Notes: generated from the letters alone by a model not told the origin. Shown: positions 33,261-42,844, counted from the stretch's first letter. The stretch is DNA of 64,000 nucleotides from Streptomyces sp. R44 (GCF_041053105.1 NZ_CP163444.1:2604001-2668000), one strand, 5' to 3'. Program-made: numbers and translations.

Positions 33261-34115
33261 CTACGAGTGTTCGACGAGGGTGTCGGCGAGGACCGGGGCG
33301 TCGTCGCGCTCCACGGCCGTCACCGCCACCTGGACGCGGCCGTCCCCGGCCCACATCCGGATGCGCAGGGTCTCGCCGGGGAAGACGATCCCGGCGAAGC
33401 GGGTGCGGTACGAGCGGACCCGGGTGACGTCCCCGCCGAGCACCGTGTCCACCACCGCCTTGAGGGTCATGCCGTACGAGCAGAGGCCGTGCAGGATCGG
33501 CCGGTCGAAGCCGGCGAGCTTGGCGAACTCGGGGTCGGCGTGGAGCGGGTTCCAGTCGCCGGAGAGCCGGTAGAGCAGGGCCTGTTCCTCGCGGATCGGC
33601 CGCTCGACGGTGGCGTCGGGTGCGCGGTCCGGGACCGGGAGGCGCTCGGAGGGTCCGCGGTCGCCGCCCCAGCCGCCCTCGCCCCGTACGAAGATCGAGG
33701 CGTCGCTGGTCCAGAGCGGGCCGTCCTCGTCGGCGGCCTCGGAGCGCAGCACGAGGACGGCGGCCTTGCCCTTGTCGTACACGGCGGCGACGCGGGAGGT
33801 GGAGACGGCGCGGCCGCCGGTGGGCAGGGGGCGGTGGAGGGTGATCGACTGGCCGCCGTGCAGGACGGCGGCGAGGTCGATGTCGATGCCGGGGGCGGAG
33901 AGCCCGCCGACGACCCCCATGCCGGCGCCCGCGACGGTGGCGAAGCTGGGCAGGACGTGGAGCCGGGACTCCAGGGTGTAGCGGAGCTCGTCGGGGTCGG
34001 TCGCGGGGACGCCCGCCCCGAGGCCCAGGTGGTAGAGCTGGACGTCCTTGTGGTCCCAGGAGATCTCGGCGCTGCGGGGTTCCGCGGCGACGGCCTTTGC
34101 GGGGTCGATGGGCAT
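33261..34115 (-). CDS. MaoC-family enoyl-CoA hydratase (double hot-dog)
   Basis: 284 aa from ATG 34115 with AAGGAG about ten bases upstream. The N-terminal half is a degenerate hot dog; the C-terminal half has the hydratase-2 motif YRLSGDWNPLHADPEFAKLAG, followed by GFDRPILHGLCSYG, with catalytic Asp and His. The length and layout match (R)-specific hydratase 2 enzymes such as ChsH3/MFE-2 hydratase domains. It is the first gene of the operon, and its promoter carries both shared operators. Confidence 0.9.
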   Translation of the reverse strand: MPIDPAKAVAAEPRSAEISWDHKDVQLYHLGLGAGVPATDPDELRYTLESRLHVLPSFATVAGAGMGVVGGLSAPGIDIDLAAVLHGGQSITLHRPLPTGGRAVSTSRVAAVYDKGKAAVLVLRSEAADEDGPLWTSDASIFVRGEGGWGGDRGPSERLPVPDRAPDATVERPIREEQALLYRLSGDWNPLHADPEFAKLAGFDRPILHGLCSYGMTLKAVVDTVLGGDVTRVRSYRTRFAGIVFPGETLRIRMWAGDGRVQVAVTAVERDDAPVLADTLVEHS

Positions 34116-34215
34116 CGGGCTGCTGCTCCTTGTGGCGGGTGGAGACCTCGGCGCGGCCGTCCGCACCGTCGACCGCACCGAGGCCGTGCGGGGACCGTCC
34201 CGTACGCGCCGGATC

Positions 34216-34229
34216 TAGAACGCGTTCCA
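34216..34229. promoter_or_regulatory. KstR-like box before the maoC-adh-sdr operon
   Basis: TAGAACGCGTTCCA is an exact match to TnnAACnnGTTnnA, lying just downstream of the predicted -10. Confidence 0.75.
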
Positions 34230-34242
34230 GTTCGGTGACCCA

Positions 34243-34271
34243 TGTATAGCGGAGGGGCGGGGGGTTGTGAA
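34243..34271 (-). promoter_or_regulatory. promoter of the maoC-adh-sdr operon
   Basis: On the minus strand, TTCACA (34271-34266) and TATACA (34248-34243) are separated by 17 bp. The predicted start falls at about 34236, so the KstR-like box would cover the first transcribed bases. Confidence 0.65.
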
Positions 34272-34277
34272 CCCCTC

Positions 34278-34292
34278 CTGACGGTACGTCAG
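34278..34292. promoter_or_regulatory. CTGACGG palindrome upstream of the maoC promoter
   Basis: CTGACGGTACGTCAG has perfect 6-bp arms around GTA. It lies just upstream of the -35 and belongs to the motif shared at five promoters. Confidence 0.65.
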
Positions 34293-34388
34293 ACGAGTGC
34301 CTTCCAGGGTCCCCAGGACATTTGTCACGGCCGGGTCCGTACATTCACGCCTGCCGGACCCCCGGCCCCGCTCCGTAGCGTCAGGGAC

Positions 34389-35312
34389 ATGAAGAACGAG
34401 ACAGCGGTCGCCTTCACCGGAGTCACCCGGTCCTTCGGTCCGGTCCGCGCCGTGGACGGCATCGACCTCACCATCCGGCGCGGCGAGACCGTCGCCCTGC
34501 TCGGCCGCAACGGCGCGGGCAAGTCCACCACCATCGGCCTCCTCCTCGGCCTCGACGAGCCCGACGGCGGCGAGGTGCGGCTCTTCGACGGCACCCCGGC
34601 CCGGGCCGTCGCCGCCGGCCGGGTCGGCGCGATGCTCCAGGACGGCCGCCCGGTCCCCCGGGTCACCGTCCGCGAGCTCGTCTCCTTCGTCGCCCGCACC
34701 TACCCCCGACCCATGCCGGTCGCCGAGGCCCTCGCGCTCGCCGACCTCACCGACCTCGCCGACCGCCGCGTCGACCGGCTCTCCGGCGGCCAGGTCCAGC
34801 GCGTCCGCTTCGCCGTCGCCCTCGTCGGCAACCCCGAGCTGATCGTCCTCGACGAGCCCACCGCCGCCCTCGACGTCGAGGCCCGCGAGGTCTTCTGGGA
34901 GTCGATGCGGGGCTACGCCCGGCGCGGCAACACGGTCCTCTTCTCCACCCACTACCTGGAGGAGGCCGACGCCAGCGCCGACCGGATCGTCGTCATCGAC
35001 TCCGGCCGCGTCCTCGCCGACGGCACCAGCGAGCAGCTCAAGCGCGCGGCCGGCGGCAGCCTCGTCTCCTTCGACCTGGCCGGCGGCCCCAGCGAGGGTC
35101 TGACCCTGCTCCCCGGAGTGACCGCCGTCGAGATCCGCGGCGACCGCGCCCGGCTGCACACCGCCGACTCCGACGCGACCGTCCGCGCGCTCGCCGACCG
35201 GAACGCGATCCGGGGCCTCGAAGTCGCCCCCGTGTCCCTCAACGACGCCTTCCTCACCCTCACCGCGCACGCCCCGGCCGAGCAGGCCCCCGCCCTGGAG
35301 ACGACCCGATGA
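34389..35312 (+). CDS. ABC transporter ATP-binding protein (ABC-2 exporter type)
   Basis: 307 aa from ATG 34389. Walker A is LLGRNGAGKSTT, the signature LSGGQVQRV, Walker B LIVLDEPTAALD, and the switch His is in FSTHYLEEAD. With the following permease it forms an exporter resembling DrrAB/YadGH types for lipids or drugs. It overlaps the permease start by 4 bp and is followed by a DesK/DesR-like pair, an arrangement seen for membrane-stress exporters. Confidence 0.92.
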   Translation: MKNETAVAFTGVTRSFGPVRAVDGIDLTIRRGETVALLGRNGAGKSTTIGLLLGLDEPDGGEVRLFDGTPARAVAAGRVGAMLQDGRPVPRVTVRELVSFVARTYPRPMPVAEALALADLTDLADRRVDRLSGGQVQRVRFAVALVGNPELIVLDEPTAALDVEAREVFWESMRGYARRGNTVLFSTHYLEEADASADRIVVIDSGRVLADGTSEQLKRAAGGSLVSFDLAGGPSEGLTLLPGVTAVEIRGDRARLHTADSDATVRALADRNAIRGLEVAPVSLNDAFLTLTAHAPAEQAPALETTR

Positions 35313-36031
35313 TCACCGAGTACGTACGCCTCGAAGTCCGCCGGACCCTGCGCGACACCGGCTTCGCCATCGGCACCATCGCCGTCCCGGTGATGATGTA
35401 CCTCCTCTTCACCAACCTCGGCGGCCAGAACGAACCGGAGTGGAAGGCCGCCTCCATGGTCGGCATGGCGGCGTACGGCGCGCTCGGCGCCGCCCTGTCG
35501 ATCGGCACCGGCGTCGCCGAGGACAAGGGGTCCGGCTGGCTGCGGCAGCTGCGGATCACCCCGATGTCCCCGCGCCAGGTCGTCACCGGCCGCGCCCTGA
35601 CCGGCTCCGTGGTGGTGCTCCCGTCGATCCTCGGCGTCCTCCTCGCCGGCGGCCTGTTCAACGACGTCCACCTCGCGGCCTGGCAGTGGGCCGTGGTCAC
35701 GCTCACCCTCTGGCTCGGCTCGCTCCCCTTCACGCTCCTCGGCCTCGGCAACGGCTACCGCCTCACCGCGCAGACGACGGGCGTCGCGAACATCGCCTGC
35801 AACCTGGGACTCGCGGTCCTCGGCGGCCTGTGGTTCCCGGTGAGCCTCTTCCCCGGCTGGCTGCGCTCCCTCTCCGAGTACACCCCGACCAACCGCTTCG
35901 CCGAGATCGGCGTCTCGGTCACGAACGGACACGCCCCGGGCGCGGCGGCACTCACGGTCATCGTGGTCTGGGCGGCACTGTTCGGGGCGTACGCGGCGAC
36001 CTCGTACCGTCGTTCGGCACGGACCACGTGA
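35309..36031 (+). CDS. ABC-2 type transporter permease
   Basis: 240 aa with six hydrophobic segments. The ABC-2 features are the amphipathic N-terminus RLEVRRTLRDTGFAIGTIAVP and a central GSGWLRQLRITPMSPRQVVTGRAL coupling region. It pairs with the ATPase through an ATGA overlap. The substrate is unknown; lipids or antibiotics are common for the type. Confidence 0.9.
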   Translation: MITEYVRLEVRRTLRDTGFAIGTIAVPVMMYLLFTNLGGQNEPEWKAASMVGMAAYGALGAALSIGTGVAEDKGSGWLRQLRITPMSPRQVVTGRALTGSVVVLPSILGVLLAGGLFNDVHLAAWQWAVVTLTLWLGSLPFTLLGLGNGYRLTAQTTGVANIACNLGLAVLGGLWFPVSLFPGWLRSLSEYTPTNRFAEIGVSVTNGHAPGAAALTVIVVWAALFGAYAATSYRRSARTT

Positions 36032-36050
36032 ACGAGCAGGAACCGGGGAC

Positions 36051-37259
36051 ATGAAGGGCACGGGGATGAAGGACGTCTGGGAAGTGTGGACCGGAGCCGC
36101 GAAGGAGCGGACGCGCGGCCGGGCCCGCCCGGCCCGCGGGGAACGCGGGGAACGCGGGCCGAGCGGACTGAGCCTCCTGCCCTGGCTGCTCATGGGCCTG
36201 GGCGCGCTCTCCCACCTCCTCGGCGGCGAGGCCCCCAACCCCTGGCTCGGCGGGCTCGGCCTGCTCGCCTTCAACACCCTCTACATCGCGATCGTCTTCC
36301 GCGCCTTCGACCGGCGCCGCCGCGAGTCGCCCGCCACCTGGGGCCTCCTCCTCGCCCTCGGGGCGCTGACCTTCGCCCTCGCCATCGGCTACGGCCGCGA
36401 ATGGCTGCTCCTCTTCCCGCTCCTGGGCCTCGCGGTCGGGGCGGTGGTGCGGGGCAAGGAGCGGCTGCGGTTCATCGTCTTCCCGCTGGTCGCGGCGGTC
36501 GGGGTGGTGACCTTCTGGCGCGACGGCTGGGACTCCTTCGGCGTCGTGTACGGGACGTTCATCTCCGTCATGGTGACGGCGGCGATCCTCGCCCTGGACG
36601 AGACGGTCCGGGAGCTGCGCGAGACCCGCGAGGAGCTGGCCCGTTCGGCGGTGGAGAAGGAACGCCTGCGGTTCTCCCGGGACCTGCACGACCTGCTCGG
36701 CCACACGCTGTCGGTGATCGTCGTGAAGTCGGAGCTCGTGCGGCGGCTCGCCCCGCGCGACCTGGACGCGGCCCTCGGACAGGTCGCGGACATCGAGTCC
36801 GTCGGCCGCCAGGCGCTGACCGAGATCCGCGAGGCGGTCACCGGCTACCGCGAGGGCAGCCTCGCCACCGAGCTCGACCGGGCGCGCGACGCGCTCTCCA
36901 CCGCCGGCATCGAACCCGTCGTACGCCGCTCGGGACCGCTCCTCGAACCCGCCACGGAAGCCCTGCTGAGCTGGGTGGTCCGCGAGTCCGCGACCAACGC
37001 GATCCGCCACAGCGGCGCCGCCCACTGCGAGATCACCCTCTCCGGCACCGCCGAACGGGTCCGCCTCACGGTCACCGACGACGGCCGCGGCCCCACGGAG
37101 CCGGGCGGCACGGGCAGCGGCCTGCGGGGTCTGCGCGAGCGGCTCGCCGCGGCAGGCGGCACCCTTGACTCGGGACCCGCTCCGCGGGGCGGGTTCCGGG
37201 TCACCGCGGAACTCCCCGTGGAGACCTCCGTACAGCACCGGGGGGAGCCCACGGGATGA
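36051..37259 (+). CDS. DesK-like sensor histidine kinase
   Basis: 402 aa. About five membrane helices occupy residues ~40-190, then a coiled linker and HisKA_3 with FSRDLHDLLGHTLSVIVVK; the phospho-acceptor is His213. The HATPase has ESATNAIRHS and DDGRGPTEPGGTGSGLRGLRER. DLHDLLGHTLS is the DesK subfamily form, known in Bacillus for sensing membrane thickness. It follows the ABC exporter by 19 bp and overlaps its regulator. Confidence 0.92.
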   Translation: MKGTGMKDVWEVWTGAAKERTRGRARPARGERGERGPSGLSLLPWLLMGLGALSHLLGGEAPNPWLGGLGLLAFNTLYIAIVFRAFDRRRRESPATWGLLLALGALTFALAIGYGREWLLLFPLLGLAVGAVVRGKERLRFIVFPLVAAVGVVTFWRDGWDSFGVVYGTFISVMVTAAILALDETVRELRETREELARSAVEKERLRFSRDLHDLLGHTLSVIVVKSELVRRLAPRDLDAALGQVADIESVGRQALTEIREAVTGYREGSLATELDRARDALSTAGIEPVVRRSGPLLEPATEALLSWVVRESATNAIRHSGAAHCEITLSGTAERVRLTVTDDGRGPTEPGGTGSGLRGLRERLAAAGGTLDSGPAPRGGFRVTAELPVETSVQHRGEPTG

Positions 37260-37861
37260 TCAGACTGCTGCTCGCCGAGGACCAGGGCATGATGCGCGGG
37301 GCGCTGGCCCTGCTGCTCGGGATGGAGCACGACATCGAGGTGGTGGCGCAGGTCGGGCGGGGCGACGAGATCGTCGACGCCGCGCTCCTCGCGCGCCCGG
37401 ACGTGGCCCTGCTCGACATCGAACTGCCGGGCCGCTCGGGCCTCGACGCGGCGGCCGCCCTGCGGGACGAGGTGCCGGAGTGCCGGGTGCTGATCCTGAC
37501 GACCTTCGGCCGGCCGGGGTATCTGCGGCGGGCGATGGAGGCGGGGGCGGCGGGCTTCCTCGTGAAGGACGGTCCCGTGGAGGACCTGGCCGAGGCGGTC
37601 CGGCAGGTGCTGCGGGGCGAGACGGTCATCGACCCGGCGCTCGCGGCGGCAGCCCTGAGCGCGGGACCGAACCCCCTGACGGGGCGTGAGCGGGACGCCC
37701 TGGCGGCCTCGGTGGACGGCGCGACGATCGCGGACATCGCCGCGTCCCTGCACCTCTCGGAGTCCACCGTACGGAACTACCTGTCCTCCGCGATCGGCAA
37801 GACGGGCACCCGGAACAGGATGGAGGCGGTCCGGGCGGCGCGTCAGCAGGGGTGGCTCTAG
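37256..37861 (+). CDS. DesR-like NarL-family response regulator
   Basis: 201 aa. The receiver has LLLAEDQGMMRGAL and phospho-acceptor Asp54 in ALLDIELPG; VKDG gives the conserved Lys. The LuxR-type helix-turn-helix is LTGRERDALAASVDGATIADIAASL through STVRNYLSSAIGKTG. It overlaps the kinase by 4 bp. It probably controls the ABC exporter genes upstream. Its stop shares CTAG with the convergent MFS stop. Confidence 0.93.
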   Translation: MIRLLLAEDQGMMRGALALLLGMEHDIEVVAQVGRGDEIVDAALLARPDVALLDIELPGRSGLDAAAALRDEVPECRVLILTTFGRPGYLRRAMEAGAAGFLVKDGPVEDLAEAVRQVLRGETVIDPALAAAALSAGPNPLTGRERDALAASVDGATIADIAASLHLSESTVRNYLSSAIGKTGTRNRMEAVRAARQQGWL

Positions 37862-39309
37862 GCCTTGGCGGCGGTCCTTGCCGGTGGGCCCTTCGGGAGC
37901 CAGACCAGCATCAGGAGGGCCGCGCCGACGAGGATGGCCGCCGAGACGCGGAAGGACGCCGCGTAGCCGGAGGTGAGGGCGGCGGGGCTCGGGGACGCCC
38001 CGCCGACGGCCGTCGCGAGCGTGGTGAGGGTCGCGAGGCCGAGGGCGCCGCCCATGGTGCGGGAGGTGTTGACGAGGCCGGAGACGAGGCCCGCGTCGCC
38101 GGGGGCCGCGCTGGAGGTGGCGAGGGTGGCCAGCGGGGTGGTGGCCAGGCCGATGCCGGCCATCATCAGGATCCCCGGGCCGAGGATCGTCGTCAGGAAG
38201 CTGCCGTCGGCGGTCATCGTGGACTGCCAGGCGAAGCCGGTGGCCCCGATGAGCGCGCCGATCGCGGCGAGGTTGCGGGCGCCGACGGTCGGCATGAGGC
38301 GCGGGGCCAGCTTCGAGCCCAGGATGACGCTGAGGGAGCTGGGGACGAGTGCGAGACCGGCCTGGAGCGGGCTGTAGCCGAGGACGGTCTGCGCGTACGT
38401 CGTCATGAAGAACCACATGCCGAAGGAGCTCGAACCGCTCAGCAGGATCCCCACGTTGGCCGCCGACACCGCCCGCGTACGGAACAGCTTCAGCGGCATC
38501 AGCGGAGCCGCCGTGCGGGCCTCCACGGTCACGAACACGGCCAGGAGCACCAGGCCGCCGAGGAGCGTCAGGAGGGTCGCCGGGGCGGTCCAGCCGGCCT
38601 CCTCGGTCTGGACGATGCCGTACGCGAGGGTGGCGAGGCCCGCGGTGACGAGGACGGCGCCCGGCAGGTCGAGGCGGCGGCCGGTGCCGGTGCGGCTCTC
38701 GCGGAGCCAGAGCAGGGCGCACGCCAGGACCAGGACGCCGATGGGGACGTTGACGAGGAGGACCCACCGCCAGGACAGCAGGTCGACGAGGAGCCCGCCG
38801 ACGAAGCCGCCCGCCGCGCCGCCGGCCGCGCCGACCGCCGTCCAGGTGGCGATGGCCCGGGTCCTGGCGGGTCCGGCCGCGACGGCGCCGGTGACCAGGG
38901 TCAGCGTGGCCGGCGAGAGGACGGCCGCGCCGAGGCCCTGGACCGCGCGGCCCGCGACGAGCTGCCAGCCCTCCTGGGCGAGGCCGCCCGCGACCGAGGC
39001 GACGGTGAAGAGCCCGAGGCCGAGCAGGAACATCGCCTTGCGCCCGTAGAGGTCGGCGGCCCGCCCGCCGAGCAGCATGAAGCCGGCGAAGGCGATCGCG
39101 TACGCGCTGATCACCCACTGCAGGCCGGCCGCCGAGAGCCCGAGGTCGGACCGCATCGACGGCAGTGCCACGTTCACGACGGAGACGTCGAGGACGACGA
39201 GGAACTGCCCCGCGCAGGCGGTCAGGACGACCGTCCAGGCGCGGGACGAGGGTGAGGGCGCGGAGGGCGTGGTCGTGGTGGCGGAGTCGGTCTGCGGCAT
39301 GGATGTCAT
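37858..39309 (-). CDS. DHA2-family MFS transporter (EmrB/QacA type)
   Basis: 483 aa with ~14 predicted helices. Typical of the 14-TMS drug:H+ antiporters are LTACAGQFLVVLDVSVVNVALPSMRSDL in helix 1 and GGRAADLYGRKAMFLLG in the first loop, with AGRAVQGLGAAVLSPATL in helix 4. It should export drugs or metabolites. ATG 39300 is an alternative start. A hairpin separates it from the thiolase gene upstream, so it is probably independently transcribed. Confidence 0.92.
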   Translation of the reverse strand: MTSMPQTDSATTTTPSAPSPSSRAWTVVLTACAGQFLVVLDVSVVNVALPSMRSDLGLSAAGLQWVISAYAIAFAGFMLLGGRAADLYGRKAMFLLGLGLFTVASVAGGLAQEGWQLVAGRAVQGLGAAVLSPATLTLVTGAVAAGPARTRAIATWTAVGAAGGAAGGFVGGLLVDLLSWRWVLLVNVPIGVLVLACALLWLRESRTGTGRRLDLPGAVLVTAGLATLAYGIVQTEEAGWTAPATLLTLLGGLVLLAVFVTVEARTAAPLMPLKLFRTRAVSAANVGILLSGSSSFGMWFFMTTYAQTVLGYSPLQAGLALVPSSLSVILGSKLAPRLMPTVGARNLAAIGALIGATGFAWQSTMTADGSFLTTILGPGILMMAGIGLATTPLATLATSSAAPGDAGLVSGLVNTSRTMGGALGLATLTTLATAVGGASPSPAALTSGYAASFRVSAAILVGAALLMLVWLPKGPPARTAAKA

Positions 39310-39341
39310 GGTCGCAGACCGGTTCAGCCCCGTACATACGC

Positions 39342-39386
39342 CGTAGGTCCTCCGGCCGTCGTGCGAAGTCGCCCCGCGGACCTACG
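39342..39386. terminator. hairpin after the thiolase gene
   Basis: Perfect 9-bp arms CGTAGGTCC and GGACCTACG are separated by 27 bp and overlap the thiolase stop codon. It could end the acyl-CoA dehydrogenase-thiolase transcript before the MFS gene. Confidence 0.5.
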
Positions 39387-40599
39387 CCTTCCGCAGCAGC
39401 GTCACCACCGCGGCGCCGCCCAGGCCGATGTTGTGGGCGAGCCCGACCCGCGCCCCCGCGACCTGCCGGGCGCCCGCCTCGCCCCGGAGCTGCCAGACCA
39501 GTTCGGCGGCCTGGGCGAGGCCGGTCGCGCCGAGCGGGTGGCCCTTGGAGATGAGGCCGCCGGAGGGGTTCACGACCCAGCGCCCGCCGTAGGTGGTGGC
39601 GCCGGACTCGACGAGCTTGCCGGAGGCGCCCTCCTCGCACATGCCGAGCGCCTCGTACGTCAGCAGCTCGTTGATGGAGAAGCAGTCGTGGAGTTCGACG
39701 ACGTCGACGTCCTCGATGCCGAGACCGGAGCGCTCGTACGCGAGGCGGGCGGCGGCCCGGGACATGGGGCGGCCGACGGCGTCGATGCAGGAGCCGGAGG
39801 CGAAGGACTCCTCGGTGTCGGTGGTCATCGCCTGGCCGGCGATCTCCACGGCCCGGTCCCGCAGCCCGTGTTCGTCGACGAAGCGTTCGGAGACGACGAC
39901 GGCGGCGGCCGCGCCGTCGGAGGTGGGCGAGCACTGGAGCTTGGTGAGCGGCCGGTGGACGGTCTTCGCGGCGAGGATCTCGTCGACCGTGTAGACGTCC
40001 TGGAACTGGGCGTTCGGGTTGTTCGCCGAGTGCTGGTGGTTCTTGGCGCCGACGGCCGCGAGCTGCACCTCGGTCGTCCCGTACCGCTCCATGTGTTCCC
40101 GGGCGGCGTTGCCGAAGATCTGGGCGGTGGGCGGGGACATCTCGAAGCCGTGGGCGGCGGCCATGATGCCGTAGTGCCGGGCGACGGGTGAGGTCTTGCC
40201 CCCGACATCAGCGGCTCCGCCGCGGGCACCGGCCCCCGATCCCCCGCCGAGCGCGCCCCGGGCCATCTTCTCGAAGCCGAGGGCGAGGACGCAGTCGGCG
40301 ATGCCGCCCTCGACGAACTGCCGGGCGGTCATCAGGGCGGTGGAGCCGGTCGCGCAGTTGTTGTTGAGGTTGTAGACGGGGATGCCGGTGAGCCCGAGCT
40401 CGTACACGGCGCGCTGTCCCGCGGTGGAGGCCTGGAAGCAGTAGCCGACGGCGGCCTGCTCCACGCGCGCGTAGGGGACGCCGGCGTCGGCGAGGGCGGC
40501 CGTGCCGGCCTCCTTCGCCATGTCCCAGTACTGCCAGTCGCGGGTCTCCGGCTTCTCGAACTTCGTCATCCCGACGCCGACGACGTACGCCTTGCCCAT
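39382..40599 (-). CDS. SCP-x/Ltp-type thiolase (lipid-transfer protein)
   Basis: 405 aa. The acyl-enzyme Cys is in [15 protein letters not shown], the His loop is [21 protein letters not shown], and the C-terminus [18 protein letters not shown] is typical; [12 protein letters not shown] is the SCP-x form of the usual NEAFA. Such thiolases cleave branched or steroid side-chain 3-ketoacyl-CoAs in mycobacteria (Ltp proteins). A Gly/Ala-rich insert ([17 protein letters not shown]) lies near residue 115. It follows the acyl-CoA dehydrogenase by 13 bp. Confidence 0.9.
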   Translation of the reverse strand: MGKAYVVGVGMTKFEKPETRDWQYWDMAKEAGTAALADAGVPYARVEQAAVGYCFQASTAGQRAVYELGLTGIPVYNLNNNCATGSTALMTARQFVEGGIADCVLALGFEKMARGALGGGSGAGARGGAADVGGKTSPVARHYGIMAAAHGFEMSPPTAQIFGNAAREHMERYGTTEVQLAAVGAKNHQHSANNPNAQFQDVYTVDEILAAKTVHRPLTKLQCSPTSDGAAAAVVVSERFVDEHGLRDRAVEIAGQAMTTDTEESFASGSCIDAVGRPMSRAAARLAYERSGLGIEDVDVVELHDCFSINELLTYEALGMCEEGASGKLVESGATTYGGRWVVNPSGGLISKGHPLGATGLAQAAELVWQLRGEAGARQVAGARVGLAHNIGLGGAAVVTLLRKA

Positions 40600-40612
40600 T
40601 CTGAGTTCCCCC

Positions 40613-42784
40613 TCAGTCCTTGGGGAGGCCGAGCAGACGCTCGGCGACCACGTTGAGCTGTACCTGTGTGGTGCCGCCCGCGATGGTGAGGCAGCGGGAC
40701 ATGAGCAGGCCGTGGACGGCCCGTTCGCCGGGGCCCTCGCGCACGGCGCCCTCGGGGCCGTGGAGTTCGAGGGTGAGTTCGGCGAGTTTCTGCTGGTGGA
40801 GGGTCTGGACGAGTTTGCGGACGCTGGCGCCCGCGCCGGGTTCGAGACCGGACACCTGGAGCAGGGTGGTGCGCAGTCCGATGCACGCGAGCGCGTGCGC
40901 CTCGGCGAGCAGCGCCCCGATCCGTACGCGTACGGAGCTGTCGACCCGGTCCGCCCGGTCGATGACGGCTTCGAGGCCGGTGTCGAAGGCGACCTGGTCG
41001 GCCATGTGGACGCGTTCGTTGCCGAGGGTGTTGCGGGCGACGCGCCAGCCGTCGTTCACCTCGCCGACGACGGCGTCGGCGGGGAGGAGGGCGTCGTCGA
41101 ACCAGACCTCGCTGAAGAGGGAGTCCCCGGTGATCTCCTTGAGCGGCCGGATGTCGATGCCGGGGGTGTTCTTCATGTCGACGAGGAAGTAGGTGAGCCC
41201 CTGGTGCTTGGGCGCGGTGGGGTCGGTACGGGCGAGCAGGATGCCGTGGTGGGCCCACTGGGCGGCGCTCGTCCACACCTTCTGCCCGTTGATCCGCCAG
41301 CGCCCGTCCTCGGTGCGTTCGGCGCGGGTACGGAGGGAGGCGAGGTCGGAGCCGGCTTCGGGCTCGGAGAAGAGCTGGCACCAGAGGCGCTCGCCGCGCA
41401 GGGTCGGGCCGAGGTGTTCGGCCTGCTGCCCGGGGGTGCCGTGGGCGAGGAGCGAGGGGACGACCCAGGTGGCGATGCCGAGTCCGGCGACGGTGATCCC
41501 GGCCTCGTCCAGCTCCCGTTGGACGGCGAGCTGCTGGAGGGGGCCGGCGCCGAGTCCGTACGGCTCCGGGAGGTGCGGGGCCGCGTAGCCGGTGGGGGCG
41601 AGGGCGCGGCGGGCGGCGGCCGGGTCGAGCCCGGCGGCGGGGGCGATGGCCTCGCGGGCCTCGCGGCGGTACGTGTCGGCCTCGGGCGGCAGGTCGAGGC
41701 GGAGGCCCCGCCGGACGCCGGCCGCGGCGTGCCGCAGGGCGGCGAGCCGGTGGTGGTCGCCGGTGCCGAGGAGCTGGCGGGCGACGAGCGCGCGGCGGAG
41801 CAGCAGGTGGGCGTCGTGCTCCCAGGTGAAGCCGGTGCCGCCGAGGATCTGGATGCAGTCCTTGGCGCAGGTGTAGGCGGTGTCGAGGGCGGTGGCCGCG
41901 GCGAGCGCGGCGGTGAGGGAGCGGACTCCCTCCTGGCTGTCCTGGGCGGCGCGGGCGGCGTCCCAGGTGAGGGCGCGGGCCTGTTCGAGCCGCACGAGCA
42001 TGTCGGCGCAGAGGTGTTTGACGCCCTGGAACCGTCCGATGGGGCGGCCGAACTGTTCGCGGGTGCGAGCATGTTCGGCGGCGGTCTCGACGGCGCGGGC
42101 GGCGGTGCCACAGGCGTCGGCGGCGAAGAGGACGGCGGCGAGGTCGTGGACGAGGGGGGTGTCGAGATCGAGGGCGTGCGCGGCGGGCACGTGGGTGCCG
42201 CGGGCGGTGATCTCGGCGGTGGGCCGGGTGGGGTCGGCGCTCTCGTGGGGCCGGACCATGAGGGTCTCGGTGTCGGCGGCGAGCCAGACGGAGCCGTCGG
42301 CCGTGGCGGCGCGGAGGAGCACGAGGTCGGCCTGGGCGCCGCCGAGGACGGGGGGCGCGGTGCCGTCGAGGAGGTAGCCGCTCGCGGTGCGGACGGCGGT
42401 GAGGGTGCCGGTGCCGCCGAGGGCGACGGCTCCGATCCGCTCCCCACGCGCGAGCGTGCCGGCCGTTTCGTGGTGCCCGCACCGGTGGAGGAGTTCGGCG
42501 GCGAGGACGGAGGGCAGGTAGGGCCCGGGCAGCAGGGCCCTTGCCGCTTCCTCCACGACGACGGCGAGGTCTCCGAGGTCGCCGCCCCCGCCGTCGTGCT
42601 CCTCGGGGAGATGGAGTCCGAGGAGTCCCTGTTCGGCGGCGGCGTCCCAGTAGGCGGGGCGGCCGGTGGCGGTGTCGGGGACGTCCAGGTGCTTGCGGAC
42701 TTCCTCGGGGGGTACGGCGCGGGTGAGCCAGCCCCGGACGGATCGGGCGAGCTCCCGCTGTTCGTGCGTGATGGCGATGCCCAT
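40613..42784 (-). CDS. fused double-domain acyl-CoA dehydrogenase (FadE34-like)
   Basis: 723 aa, twice the usual acyl-CoA dehydrogenase length. The N-terminal copy (1-~360) has [24 protein letters not shown] and [38 protein letters not shown]. The C-terminal copy (~370-723) has [36 protein letters not shown] and a C-terminal [20 protein letters not shown]. This tandem layout is that of mycobacterial FadE34 (ChsE3), which dehydrogenates steroid side-chain CoA esters and is KstR-controlled. It is the first gene with the thiolase. Confidence 0.9.
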   Translation of the reverse strand: MGIAITHEQRELARSVRGWLTRAVPPEEVRKHLDVPDTATGRPAYWDAAAEQGLLGLHLPEEHDGGGGDLGDLAVVVEEAARALLPGPYLPSVLAAELLHRCGHHETAGTLARGERIGAVALGGTGTLTAVRTASGYLLDGTAPPVLGGAQADLVLLRAATADGSVWLAADTETLMVRPHESADPTRPTAEITARGTHVPAAHALDLDTPLVHDLAAVLFAADACGTAARAVETAAEHARTREQFGRPIGRFQGVKHLCADMLVRLEQARALTWDAARAAQDSQEGVRSLTAALAAATALDTAYTCAKDCIQILGGTGFTWEHDAHLLLRRALVARQLLGTGDHHRLAALRHAAAGVRRGLRLDLPPEADTYRREAREAIAPAAGLDPAAARRALAPTGYAAPHLPEPYGLGAGPLQQLAVQRELDEAGITVAGLGIATWVVPSLLAHGTPGQQAEHLGPTLRGERLWCQLFSEPEAGSDLASLRTRAERTEDGRWRINGQKVWTSAAQWAHHGILLARTDPTAPKHQGLTYFLVDMKNTPGIDIRPLKEITGDSLFSEVWFDDALLPADAVVGEVNDGWRVARNTLGNERVHMADQVAFDTGLEAVIDRADRVDSSVRVRIGALLAEAHALACIGLRTTLLQVSGLEPGAGASVRKLVQTLHQQKLAELTLELHGPEGAVREGPGERAVHGLLMSRCLTIAGGTTQVQLNVVAERLLGLPKD

Positions 42785-42795
42785 GGGCCGCAGAC

Positions 42796-42809
42796 TAGAA
42801 CACGTTCCA
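42796..42809. promoter_or_regulatory. KstR-like box before the fused acyl-CoA dehydrogenase
   Basis: TAGAACACGTTCCA exactly matches TnnAACnnGTTnnA and ends 12 bp before the gene start. Confidence 0.78.
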
Positions 42810-42811
42810 TT

Positions 42812-42826
42812 CTGACGGAAGGTCAG
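42812..42826. promoter_or_regulatory. CTGACGG palindrome beside the KstR-like box
   Basis: CTGACGGAAGGTCAG lies within a longer dyad (TTCTGAC/GTCAGAA arms, 42810-42828), immediately adjacent to the KstR-like box. Confidence 0.65.
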
Positions 42827-42844
42827 AAACTCGATTCGAGAAAA

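Noticed and set aside
34261..34275. GGGGTT-GTG-AACCCC palindrome as another operator.
   Set aside because: It coincides with the predicted -35 region and occurs only once; no second copy supports regulation.
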